Below are positions 7,549 to 13,923 of a stretch of 64,000 bases of DNA, piece by piece (position 1 is the stretch's first letter; every line of letters begins with the position of its first letter). The notes beneath the pieces were generated by a model. That model made no database searches. It was not told the DNA's origin and was given only the letters and a program-made list of their open reading frames with translations. A program made the translations under genes and the position numbers. The stretch spans positions 558,001 through 622,000 of the forward strand of contig NZ_CP087132.1 of the NCBI RefSeq assembly GCF_020911885.1, written 5' to 3'. This DNA comes from Flavobacterium acetivorans. Lineage in GTDB: Bacteria > Bacteroidota > Bacteroidia > Flavobacteriales > Flavobacteriaceae.

Positions 7549-9957
7549 CTTATCTGACAATCTCAAAATATCTCCAAAAACTCCTCTGGCCGTTACTGCT
7601 GATCCGGCTCCGGCACCTTGAATCACAATTGGTCGATCACCGTATGATTCCGTATAAATTTCGAAGAAAGAATCCGATCCTTTCAATCCTCCCAAAGCGG
7701 TATCCGAAGGTACGGAAACTAATTTTACTTCGAGTATTCCCTTATCATGTTGTAAATCTCCTGACAACTCGCCAATGTATCTCAAAACATGGTTGGGTTC
7801 TTGCTCGCTCTTTATTTTATCATAAATAGGATCAAATTCTTTCAATTTATTTAAAAAATCAGAAACATTTCCTTCGCGTAAATGTTCTGGAATCAAATTC
7901 TGAATTTCAATTTCTTCAAATTCATTTTGCAAATCCAATTCTCTTGCCAAAATCAATAATTTTCTACCCACATCATTCCCACATAAATCTTCTCTTGGAT
8001 CTGGTTCGGTGTATCCGTTATCAATTGCCTCTTTCAATATTTCGCTGAATGGAACATCCTTGGCAGAAAAATTATTGAATAAATAACTCAAAGTTCCTGA
8101 AAACACGCCTTTGATTTTAGTGATGTTTTCGCCCGAAAGATGCAATAATTTTATCGTATCAATTAATGGTAATCCGGCGCCCACATTGGTTTCATACAAA
8201 TAATTTTTCTGATTGTCAGCCAAGGCTTTTCTTAGTTCTTTATAAAAACCGTAACTCAAGGTATTGGCCACTTTATTCGAAGAAATCAAGTCAAAACTAC
8301 TTTCTACCAATGGAATATAATTTTCGACAAATGCGGCACTGGCCGTATTATCTATTGCAATTAAATTCTCTAAATGGTGCTCATTTGCATAAGCGATCAC
8401 ATCATCAATTGAATACGAAAAGCCGTTAGTTTGTATTTCATTTTTCCAATTTGGAGACACTCCATTTTTATTCAAAAGGATATTCTTAGAATTGGCAATT
8501 GCAAAAACATTCAATTTAATTCCTTTTCTTTTCTCAATCGTTTCGGCAGACTCTAATATTTGATTAATTAGGGTTCCTCCCACTAAACCATGACCAAAAA
8601 CAGCAATATTGATTTTCTTTGAAACCCCAAAAATTTCCCCGTGAATAACGTTCAACGCTTTGTTCAATTGGTGTTTGTAAACCACCAAACTCACATTCTT
8701 GCCCGTTACCGTATTATTGAAAAGTATTGGAACAATTTTATTTTTTATCAAGGCGGTGTAAGGCTTGTGAAACGTACTCAAATCTTGTCCAATAATTGAA
8801 ATTACCGAAACATTATCAGTTACCGTAATTTTATTGACATCCTTCGAATAAAAATCATTTTCAAATTCTTTTTCGAGCTCAATCATCGCCTTTGTTGCTT
8901 TATCAGCGGCAACCACTAACCCAATTCCTCTTTCAGATGATCCTTGTGATATGATACTTACGCTAATATCATTATCTCCCATGACTCTGAAAATTCGGGC
9001 ATCGACTCCTGTTTTCCCTAACAATCCGCGTCCTTCTAGATTTACCAAAGCCACATTCTCTAGTACCGAAAGTGTTTTGATTCCTTCTTTATTAGAATTA
9101 GAGGTGATTAGCGTTCCTTTATTTTCGTGATTGAAAGTGTTCAAAATACGAAGTGGAATGTTCTTTTCCAATAAAGGAATAATCGTTTTGGCATGTAATA
9201 TTGTCGCACCAAAATTAGCCAACTCATTGGCTTCGTTAAAAGTCAGATGATCAATTTTCTTGGCATCCAAAACCAAATCCGGATTAGCAGTGTAAATTCC
9301 ATCCACATGGGTATAATTCTGAAGTTCTTCGGCATCCAAATAATTAGCCAGCAACGAAGCGGTGTAATTACTGCCATTTCTCCCTAAAGTCGTCGTATCA
9401 TTGTTGTTATTTGAACCAATAAAACCGGTAACAATATTTACTGTTGTCCCATTGTTTTCCTTAAAGTGTTGGATCACATTTTTCTTCGAAAGTTGTTCTA
9501 AAGGTTGCGCATCACCAAATTTAGAATCTGTTTTCAGTAAAACTCTAGAATCTGTAAAATGAGCCTTTACACCCTGTGAAACTAAGATTGCGGTCAATAA
9601 TTTTGCCGAAATCAATTCGCCCTTAGAAAGAACCTGATCTTTTATTTTAGTGCTATAATCTCCAATCAGGCTAATTCCCTCAAAAAGTTTTTCCAATACT
9701 TGAAATTCTTCTGACAAATCAACTTCTGGATAATCTCCGTTTTGGTATTTTTTAAAATCTTCAAATAATGCTTTATAATCTCCATTTTTAGAAGCCAATT
9801 TTAGAATCTCTTCTAATTCGTCAGTTGCATTTCCGCGAGCTGATACAACCACAGCAATTTGTTCTCCTTGATTTACTTTGTCAACAATAATTGAAACAAC
9901 TTTACTTATTCCTTCACCGTTCGATAGTGATTTTCCTCCAAATTTTAATATTTTCAT
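7543..9957 (-). CDS. thrA: Bifunctional aspartate kinase / homoserine dehydrogenase
   Basis: An 804-residue fusion that catalyses the first and third steps from aspartate to homoserine. The N-terminal kinase begins with KFGGKSL (residues 5-11), and RGNATDELEE lies near 40. Two ACT regulatory modules follow in the middle (for example VENVALVNLEGRGLLGKTGV near 300 and DNVSVISIIGQDL near 385). The C-terminal dehydrogenase has the NAD(P) loop FGHGLVGG near residue 460 and the KGVFSGTLSYLFN region. ACT domains imply feedback inhibition, usually by threonine in this arrangement. It follows metX by 23 bases, so homoserine supply and its activation to methionine precursor are made from one transcript. 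Confidence 0.96.
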   Translation of the reverse strand: MKILKFGGKSLSNGEGISKVVSIIVDKVNQGEQIAVVVSARGNATDELEEILKLASKNGDYKALFEDFKKYQNGDYPEVDLSEEFQVLEKLFEGISLIGDYSTKIKDQVLSKGELISAKLLTAILVSQGVKAHFTDSRVLLKTDSKFGDAQPLEQLSKKNVIQHFKENNGTTVNIVTGFIGSNNNNDTTTLGRNGSNYTASLLANYLDAEELQNYTHVDGIYTANPDLVLDAKKIDHLTFNEANELANFGATILHAKTIIPLLEKNIPLRILNTFNHENKGTLITSNSNKEGIKTLSVLENVALVNLEGRGLLGKTGVDARIFRVMGDNDISVSIISQGSSERGIGLVVAADKATKAMIELEKEFENDFYSKDVNKITVTDNVSVISIIGQDLSTFHKPYTALIKNKIVPILFNNTVTGKNVSLVVYKHQLNKALNVIHGEIFGVSKKINIAVFGHGLVGGTLINQILESAETIEKRKGIKLNVFAIANSKNILLNKNGVSPNWKNEIQTNGFSYSIDDVIAYANEHHLENLIAIDNTASAAFVENYIPLVESSFDLISSNKVANTLSYGFYKELRKALADNQKNYLYETNVGAGLPLIDTIKLLHLSGENITKIKGVFSGTLSYLFNNFSAKDVPFSEILKEAIDNGYTEPDPREDLCGNDVGRKLLILARELDLQNEFEEIEIQNLIPEHLREGNVSDFLNKLKEFDPIYDKIKSEQEPNHVLRYIGELSGDLQHDKGILEVKLVSVPSDTALGGLKGSDSFFEIYTESYGDRPIVIQGAGAGSAVTARGVFGDILRLSDKG

Positions 9958-9980
9958 TTTATTCTATTTTATTATTGCCA

Positions 9981-10949
9981 TTAAAAAATATCGGCAAGTA
10001 AATTATTTAATTGTTCGTATTCAATCAAAAAGGCGTCGTGCCCGTGTACTGATTTAATTTCCTGATAAGAAACTTCTAGATTAAGTTTCTTTAATTGCTG
10101 ATAGGTTTCTTTATTTTCTTTTGCTGTAAAAAACAAATCTGAATCAATCCCTATAATGTGAACGGAAGCTTCGATTCTGGAAGCCAAAATCTCAAATGAA
10201 GCTGTTCCTCTGCTAACATCAATTGTTTTAAGCAATTGGTTCATCATTTTATAAGATGACAGCTGAAATCTTTTTTGTAGTTTTTCTCCATGATGAAGCA
10301 GCCAGCTTTCGACATTAAAAATGGCTAATTCTTCGTTTTTGGTTCTTTGAAATTTTTCTTTGAAAGATTCAGGCGTGCGGTAACACAACATGGCGTGTGT
10401 TCTGGCGTCCTCGATAGGTTTACTGGAATTATTTAATATTTGTTCTTGTAAAAAACAATTGGCAATCAACCAGTCAGTCGATTTCCAATCGGTCGCAATA
10501 GGAATCAAATGCTTGGTGATTTTTGGTTCCAAAGCGACCATTTCCCAAGCAATTCCGCCACCAACTGAACCGCCAATTAAAGCATACAATTGATCAATTT
10601 TTAAAAACTGAAGCCCTTGAATAAACAATCTAGCGATGTCTCTGGCCTTAAAATCCAAATAATTATCTATAATAGTTTCATCATAACCATTGCCCGGTAT
10701 GTTAAAAGCAATTATGGTGTATTTATTGGTGTCTATGGTTTTATTGTCCCCAATTAAATCATTCCACCAGCCATCTATTCCTACAACGCTGGAATTTCCG
10801 GTTAAGGCGTGGTTGACCAAAACGATTGGGGCAGTATTTAACGTTGGTCCAAAAACCTCAAAAGTTAAGTTTATGGCAGGATAAAGAACGCCACTTTCGG
10901 TGGTGAAATTTTTTATGGTAACAGGATTGAGTTTATTTTCCAATTTCAA
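9981..10949 (-). CDS. metX: Homoserine O-acyltransferase of the MetX alpha/beta-hydrolase family
   Basis: A 322-residue alpha/beta hydrolase-fold enzyme that activates homoserine for methionine synthesis. The family motif VNHALTGNS is near residue 45, the nucleophile elbow GGSVGGG near residue 125, and the C-terminal acid and histidine appear as GIDSDLFF and VHGHDAFL. Family members transfer acetyl or succinyl groups; the donor is not fixed by these motifs. No ATG exists at the N-terminus: the frame most plausibly begins with TTG at 10949, and another TTG lies two codons upstream. A SAM-I riboswitch lies 72 bases before the start, so methionine/SAM sufficiency should shut it off together with thrA. 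Confidence 0.92.
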   Translation of the reverse strand: MKLENKLNPVTIKNFTTESGVLYPAINLTFEVFGPTLNTAPIVLVNHALTGNSSVVGIDGWWNDLIGDNKTIDTNKYTIIAFNIPGNGYDETIIDNYLDFKARDIARLFIQGLQFLKIDQLYALIGGSVGGGIAWEMVALEPKITKHLIPIATDWKSTDWLIANCFLQEQILNNSSKPIEDARTHAMLCYRTPESFKEKFQRTKNEELAIFNVESWLLHHGEKLQKRFQLSSYKMMNQLLKTIDVSRGTASFEILASRIEASVHIIGIDSDLFFTAKENKETYQQLKKLNLEVSYQEIKSVHGHDAFLIEYEQLNNLLADIF

Positions 10950-11021
10950 ATCTTTTAAAATTTTGATTTGTCTGGAAATATTAGAAAGAAAAAGCTAGAA
11001 ATAAACTAGAAGAATTCTTGT

Positions 11022-11126
11022 TGTTATCTTTCCACTTGAGTGTGGTAGAATGCAGCACCTTCTTCGATTTCTCGAAGGGTTGCTAAGGCTTCATTGGGTC
11101 TAATCCCTCTGCCTTTCTTTATAACA
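11022..11126 (-). ncRNA. SAM-I (S-box) riboswitch upstream of metX-thrA
   Basis: Read on the minus strand the element has the S-box core in order. Stem P1 is TGTTAT pairing with ATAACA at the two ends. GAGGGA and GACCC come next, then the strictly conserved AATGAAGCC and GCAACCC, then AAGGTGCT with ATTCTACC, and finally GGAAAGAT. These match the SAM-I aptamer consensus closely. The aptamer ends 72 bases before the metX start. I see no strong terminator between them, only weak CTAG-type pairing, so the switch may act on translation or through a hairpin I cannot resolve. Confidence 0.93.
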
Positions 11127-11154
11127 TTTCAGTACGTTTGTGAACTTATTGGCG

Positions 11155-11185
11155 CAAATTAACTACATTTTTTGTTAATATGCAA
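11155..11185 (-). promoter_or_regulatory. Promoter of the metX operon
   Basis: On the minus strand TTTG (-33) is followed after 20 nt by TTAATTTG (-7, one mismatch to TAnnTTTG). The expected transcription start lies about 20 bases before the first stem of the SAM-I riboswitch. Confidence 0.6.
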
Positions 11186-11227
11186 ACATTAATGCTTTAG
11201 ATTTTATTCTTAAAATAGTACAAACAC

Positions 11228-11274
11228 AAAAACGCAAGACAATACTGAACATTGCTATCCAGAAATTACTTGCG
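11228..11274 (-). terminator. Terminator after the small ORF at 11307-11510
   Basis: On the minus strand CGCAAG pairs with CTTGCG across a loop that holds a second short stem (CAAT/ATTG), followed by TTTTT. It separates the small open reading frame from the metX promoter. Confidence 0.5.
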
Positions 11275-11306
11275 GTTAAGTTCCTATCAAAAAAAGGGAA
11301 AGCCCG

Positions 11307-11510
11307 TTATATGAAAAGGGTATCATTCTCTTTTGAATACATTAAGACTTGTAATAAATTAGACTGTTTTTTAAAGCCATTTTCATCCGTTGGGTCCATT
11401 CCAACTCTTGAATTAACTAAGTCGTTATTTGATAAATTAATTTTATTTCTATTTGGCCATAAATTCCTGAAGAAATTAAATCTTTTTCTAAATGTGTTTG
11501 TTGTGCTCAT
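11307..11510 (-). CDS. Small hypothetical protein, 67 residues
   Basis: I do not recognise this protein. It starts with ATG at 11510 after an A-rich leader. The N-terminus is basic and aromatic (TFRKRFNFFRNLWPNRNK), followed by a polar segment (MDPTDENGFKKQSN); there is no signal peptide or membrane segment. Support for a real gene is its place between two minus-strand terminators (11590-11624 upstream, 11228-11274 downstream). No promoter is visible after the upstream terminator, so expression would need read-through from the short-peptide cassette before it. An overlapping plus-strand frame (11311-11571) is less likely because its tail is low-complexity hydrophobic sequence. Confidence 0.4.
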   Translation of the reverse strand: MSTTNTFRKRFNFFRNLWPNRNKINLSNNDLVNSRVGMDPTDENGFKKQSNLLQVLMYSKENDTLFI

Positions 11511-11589
11511 TTTGTTTGTTATTTTAGATTCTTATTTTATTTTAGTGTTTGTTGTTTTTCTTTATTCCTGATGACTAGTTAACGATTAT

Positions 11590-11624
11590 AAAAAAACCCT
11601 TTTGGACAAAATACCAAAAGGGTT
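11590..11624 (-). terminator. Terminator of short-peptide cassette B
   Basis: Perfect 11-bp stem AACCCTTTTGG / CCAAAAGGGTT with a short loop, followed on the minus strand by seven T residues. It lies 30 bases after the stop codon of the 21-codon frame. Confidence 0.8.
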
Positions 11625-11654
11625 AAAGTAATATCTACTCCTAACTTTTGGAAA

Positions 11655-11720
11655 TCAGCATCCTTTTGCAAAAAACTTTGCAGACAGCGATTTACTATTT
11701 TTAATGACGTAATTATTCAT
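11655..11720 (-). CDS. Short peptide B, 21 residues, in a promoter/peptide/terminator cassette
   Basis: The frame ATG...TGA encodes a 21-residue peptide beginning MNNYVIKNSK and ending KFFAKGC, rich in lysine and serine with a single C-terminal cysteine. It is preceded by a promoter-like TTG-N20-AAATTTTG and followed after 30 bases by a strong terminator. The layout equals that of peptide A and of the metY leader peptide. The peptide sequence itself is not clearly similar to those two. It could be a leader peptide for the 67-residue frame downstream, or a free-standing small gene. Coding is inferred from layout only. Confidence 0.4.
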   Translation of the reverse strand: MNNYVIKNSKSLSAKFFAKGC

Positions 11721-11732
11721 CTTGTATTTTAT

Positions 11733-11763
11733 CAAAATTTATTCAAATTAAAAAGCCTCCCAA
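11733..11763 (-). promoter_or_regulatory. Candidate promoter of cassette B
   Basis: On the minus strand TTG is followed after 20 nt by AAATTTTG (one mismatch to TAnnTTTG). The -33 triplet lies inside the 3' arm (as transcribed) of the terminator that ends cassette A, so the two cassettes are packed end to end. Confidence 0.4.
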
Positions 11764-11787
11764 TTTATTTACTATTGGGAGGCTTTT
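11749..11787 (-). terminator. Terminator of short-peptide cassette A
   Basis: GCCTCCCAAT pairs perfectly with ATTGGGAGGC and is flanked by A and T runs, so it could work on both strands. The hairpin resembles that of the metY leader (13446-13476): both read AGCAAA(A)GCCTCCC and end GGGAGG plus T residues on the minus strand. Confidence 0.8.
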
Positions 11788-11814
11788 GCTATATGGTGTG
11801 TAAATTAAATGTAG

Positions 11815-11874
11815 TTACAACCCGGCAGATTCCTCCGAAATATTTTTAACCTTTTTGCAAATCTTAAAATTCAT
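11815..11874 (-). CDS. Short peptide A, 19 residues, similar to the metY leader peptide
   Basis: The frame encodes MNFKICKKVKNISEESAGL. It starts about 15-20 bases after the predicted transcription start of a good promoter and is followed by a 28-base spacer and a terminator. Aligned with the metY leader peptide it shares Met1, Phe3, Cys6, Val9, then Asn, Glu, Ser and Gly in the same order, with several differences falling at third codon positions. That suggests a common origin and possibly selection on the peptide. No biosynthetic gene follows directly; cassette B does. It is either an orphan leader or a small expressed peptide gene. Confidence 0.5.
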   Translation of the reverse strand: MNFKICKKVKNISEESAGL

Positions 11875-11895
11875 TTTTTGTTTTTCTTGATGTAA

Positions 11896-11926
11896 CAAAT
11901 ATGGTTATTTTTTCTTTATTTTCCAA
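11896..11926 (-). promoter_or_regulatory. Promoter of cassette A
   Basis: On the minus strand TTTGG is followed after exactly 20 nt by CATATTTG (one mismatch to TAnnTTTG). The ATG of peptide A lies 21 bases past the -7 box. Confidence 0.55.
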
Positions 11927-12109
11927 ATGATTTAAGGCATTTTAACGTTCTTTTATTAGAAAAAATACTTTTTACTCATCTAATTAACAGACCCATAACA
12001 AATGCTTAACATCTAGACCAATAAATACCAAATTGACCGTTTAACTTCAAGTCTTATTTCTCAAGAAATAGATCCTTTCTTCAATTATACAGAATCGATT
12101 CGGCTTTTA
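11927..12109. other. Intergenic DNA between metY and cassette A
   Basis: AT-rich sequence downstream of metY. The only structure seen is TATTTCT/AGAAATA (12055-12070), a 7-bp stem without a T run that could be a weak metY terminator. No reading frame of note. Confidence 0.4.
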
Positions 12110-13384
12110 CTACAAACTCTCAAAAACAGCTTTCAAATCTGCTTTTAAATCCTCGATATCTTCCAAACCTACTGAAAGGCGAATCAAATCATGACTAACG
12201 CCAGAAGCAACTTGCTGCTCTGCTGATAATTGTTGGTGGGTTGTACTGGCAGGGTGGATGATTAAAGACTTTGTATCTCCAATATTAGCTAACAGAGAAA
12301 ACAACTTGGTTTCATCGGCCACTTTCTTAGCAGCTTCAAAACCGCCTTTTAAACCAAATGTTAATAAGCCATTTTGTCCTTTTGGTAAATACGCTTTTGC
12401 CAAATCATGATATTTACTTGACTTTAATCCCGGATAATTTACCCAAGCCACCGCTTCTTGATTTTCTAACCATTGTGCCAAAGCCAAGCCGTTTTCGCTG
12501 TGTTTATGAACACGAAGCGGCAAAGTCTCTAAACCTTGGATAATTTGAAATGCATTAAAAGGACTCAAAGCCGCTCCATAATCGCGTAAACCTTCGATTC
12601 TCACTCTGGCGATAAAGGCTGCAGCTCCTAAAGCTTCATGATAAACCAAACCATGATAACCCGCATTAGGCTCGGTAAATTCAGGAAAACGACCACTGCT
12701 CCAATCAAAAGTTCCTGCATCTATAATAGCTCCTCCTAATGAAGTTCCGTTTCCGGCGATATATTTTGTCAAAGAGTGAATCACAATATTAGCACCATGT
12801 TCAATCGGATTTAATAAATAAGGCGATGCAACAGTGTTATCTACAATAAAAGGTACTTTCGATGCTTTCGCCTCTTTAGAAATCGCTTTCAAATCCAAAA
12901 CATCTAACTTAGGATTTCCTAAAGATTCCGCAAAAAACACCTTTGTGTTTTCTTGGGCTGCCTTAGTAAAATTTGCAGGGTCTGAAGGATCTACAAAAGT
13001 GGTTGTGATCCCAAGTCGAGGTAAAGTAACGCTTAGCAAATTGTACGTTCCACCATACAAGCTATTAGAGGCTACAATATGGTCTCCCGTCTTAAGCAAA
13101 ACAAGCAAAGCCGTTGTGATAGCCGCTGTTCCTGATGCAGTAACCACGGCTCCAATTCCTCCTTCTAAAGCTGCCAGTCGCTGCTCCAGAATATCATTGG
13201 TTGGATTATTTAATCTGGTATAAATATAACCTGCCTCAGCTAGGCCAAATAAATTAGCTGCGTGCTCTGAATTATTAAATACATAAGAAGATGTCTGATA
13301 TATAGGTACTGCCCTAGTTCCTGCGTGTTGTGTAACATCATGCCCTGCATGTAAAGCTTTGGTTGCAAAATTTTGTGTGCTCAT
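12110..13384 (-). CDS. metY: O-acetylhomoserine sulfhydrylase (MetY)
   Basis: Cys/Met-metabolism PLP enzyme of 424 residues, the usual MetY length and longer than MetZ (391). The Schiff-base lysine is K207 in HSLTKYIAGNGTS, and the phosphate-binding SGTAA motif is near residue 85. The GRFPEFTEPNAGYHGLVYHE stretch is the insertion typical of O-acetylhomoserine aminocarboxypropyltransferases. It makes homocysteine from O-acetylhomoserine and sulfide in the cytosol. It is a single-gene unit divergent from metK. Its leader carries a promoter, a 22-codon frame and a terminator, so expression is probably controlled by attenuation. Confidence 0.95.
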   Translation of the reverse strand: MSTQNFATKALHAGHDVTQHAGTRAVPIYQTSSYVFNNSEHAANLFGLAEAGYIYTRLNNPTNDILEQRLAALEGGIGAVVTASGTAAITTALLVLLKTGDHIVASNSLYGGTYNLLSVTLPRLGITTTFVDPSDPANFTKAAQENTKVFFAESLGNPKLDVLDLKAISKEAKASKVPFIVDNTVASPYLLNPIEHGANIVIHSLTKYIAGNGTSLGGAIIDAGTFDWSSGRFPEFTEPNAGYHGLVYHEALGAAAFIARVRIEGLRDYGAALSPFNAFQIIQGLETLPLRVHKHSENGLALAQWLENQEAVAWVNYPGLKSSKYHDLAKAYLPKGQNGLLTFGLKGGFEAAKKVADETKLFSLLANIGDTKSLIIHPASTTHQQLSAEQQVASGVSHDLIRLSVGLEDIEDLKADLKAVFESL

Positions 13385-13445
13385 TGTTTTATAGTGTTAT
13401 TTAGTTAATAGTTCATTCTGTAAAATGTGAATTTTGAATTTGGAC

Positions 13446-13476
13446 TAAAAAAAAACCTCCCAATAAATCGGGAGGC
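13446..13476 (-). terminator. Attenuator terminator in the metY leader
   Basis: CCTCCC and GGGAGG form the stem around a short AT-rich loop, followed on the minus strand by nine T residues. It sits 62 bases before the metY start and 25 bases after the leader-peptide stop codon, so metY transcription must pass it. Confidence 0.8.
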
Positions 13477-13501
13477 TTTGCTGAATCTTAATTATTTTAG
13501 T

Positions 13502-13570
13502 TTAAGCAATAGGGTACCCGCAGGAATTTTCCTGAAACATATTGACCATCATGCACTTTGTAAACTTCAT
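13502..13570 (-). CDS. metY leader peptide (peptide C), 22 residues, Met- and Cys-containing
   Basis: The frame begins MKFTKCMMVNMF and ends SCGYPIA. It holds an ATG-ATG pair and a third ATG three codons later (Met7, Met8, Met11), and two TGC codons (Cys6, Cys17). It lies between the metY promoter and the attenuator hairpin. A leader rich in codons for the end product of the controlled pathway is the hallmark of ribosome-mediated attenuation. The DNA of the second half also forms stems (CAGGAA/TTCCTG, the palindrome GGGTACCC and CAATA/TATTG), which could be alternative RNA structures. Another frame across the same DNA is also open but has no ATG. Confidence 0.5.
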   Translation of the reverse strand: MKFTKCMMVNMFQENSCGYPIA

Positions 13571-13587
13571 CTTTTATATTTGAAATC

Positions 13588-13618
13588 CAAAATTGCAAAC
13601 TAAATTTTAAATAAACAA
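13588..13618 (-). promoter_or_regulatory. Promoter of metY
   Basis: On the minus strand TTTG is followed after exactly 20 nt by CAATTTTG (one mismatch to TAnnTTTG). The start codon of the leader peptide lies 17 bases past the -7 box. Confidence 0.5.
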
Positions 13619-13725
13619 ACAATTATAGGCCAATTAACATTTTTTAACTTATTTGTTGTTTTTAACTTTACACCGATTGAATTTACAATCTGAATATTTT
13701 AATTTAAAAAATAGTGAAGTTTAAT

Positions 13726-13754
13726 TTGCAATTCAAAATGGTTTCATACATTTG
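13726..13754 (+). promoter_or_regulatory. Promoter of metK
   Basis: TTTG (-33) is followed after 18 nt by TACATTTG, an exact match to the Bacteroidetes -7 box. The SAM-II aptamer begins about 12 bases downstream, as expected if transcription starts near 13761. Confidence 0.7.
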
Positions 13755-13765
13755 CACCCGAATAC

Positions 13766-13860
13766 AAGAGGAAAAATTTGAACTGATTGCAACCTCTTCA
13801 TAATGAAACAAATTCGTTATGAATACTGAACATTTTTCAGTAGAAAAAATGCTAAAGCAG
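13766..13860 (+). ncRNA. SAM-II riboswitch upstream of metK
   Basis: Stem P1 is AGAGG (13767-13771) with CCTCT (13793-13797). Its loop carries ATTTGAAC and GATTGCAA, matching the SAM-II pattern AUUUAAC...AUUGCAA. The invariant GCTAAA follows at 13851-13856. The pseudoknot pair CTG (13783-13785) and CAG (13858-13860) is complementary. Between P1 and GCTAAA are two extra hairpins (TTCATAA/TTATGAA and a CTGAA/TTCAG stem), an insertion not present in the compact proteobacterial form. It should lower metK expression when SAM is plentiful. Confidence 0.82.
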
Positions 13861-13890
13861 AAACTCTTCTTTAGCATTTTTTAGCAACTT
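13844..13890 (+). terminator. Hairpin overlapping the SAM-II aptamer, possible terminator
   Basis: AAAAAATGCTAAAG (13844-13857) pairs perfectly with CTTTAGCATTTTTT (13869-13882); a further T7 tract follows at 13889. The 5' arm is the aptamer's own GCTAAAG, so the hairpin and the ligand-bound fold exclude each other. Confidence 0.6.
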
Positions 13891-13923
13891 TTTTTCCTCG
13901 CTTAATTTTAAACTATAATTATT

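Noticed and set aside
11311..11571. Plus-strand frame of 86 residues opposite the 67-residue minus-strand frame
   Set aside because: Its C-terminal half is low-complexity hydrophobic sequence from a T-rich stretch that serves as the A-rich leader of the minus-strand frame. No promoter or start context favours it.
12055..12070. TATTTCT/AGAAATA stem as metY terminator
   Set aside because: Seven A/T-rich pairs without a T run; too weak to list as a terminator.
13440..13620. metY leader as another SAM-I or SAM-II riboswitch
   Set aside because: Neither the S-box core (GCAACC, AATGAA, AAGGTGC) nor the SAM-II core (ATTGCAA with GCTAAA) is present on either strand.
13505..13622. Alternative minus-strand frame across the metY leader ending KFLRVPYCLN
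   Set aside because: It looks protein-like but lacks any ATG (only TTG after an in-frame stop), and it is out of frame with the ATG frame that resembles peptide A. Kept only as an alternative reading.
13802..13830. Eight-codon frame (MKQIRYEY) inside the SAM-II insert
   Set aside because: It is part of the TTCATAA/TTATGAA hairpin of the riboswitch, and too short to support as a leader peptide.
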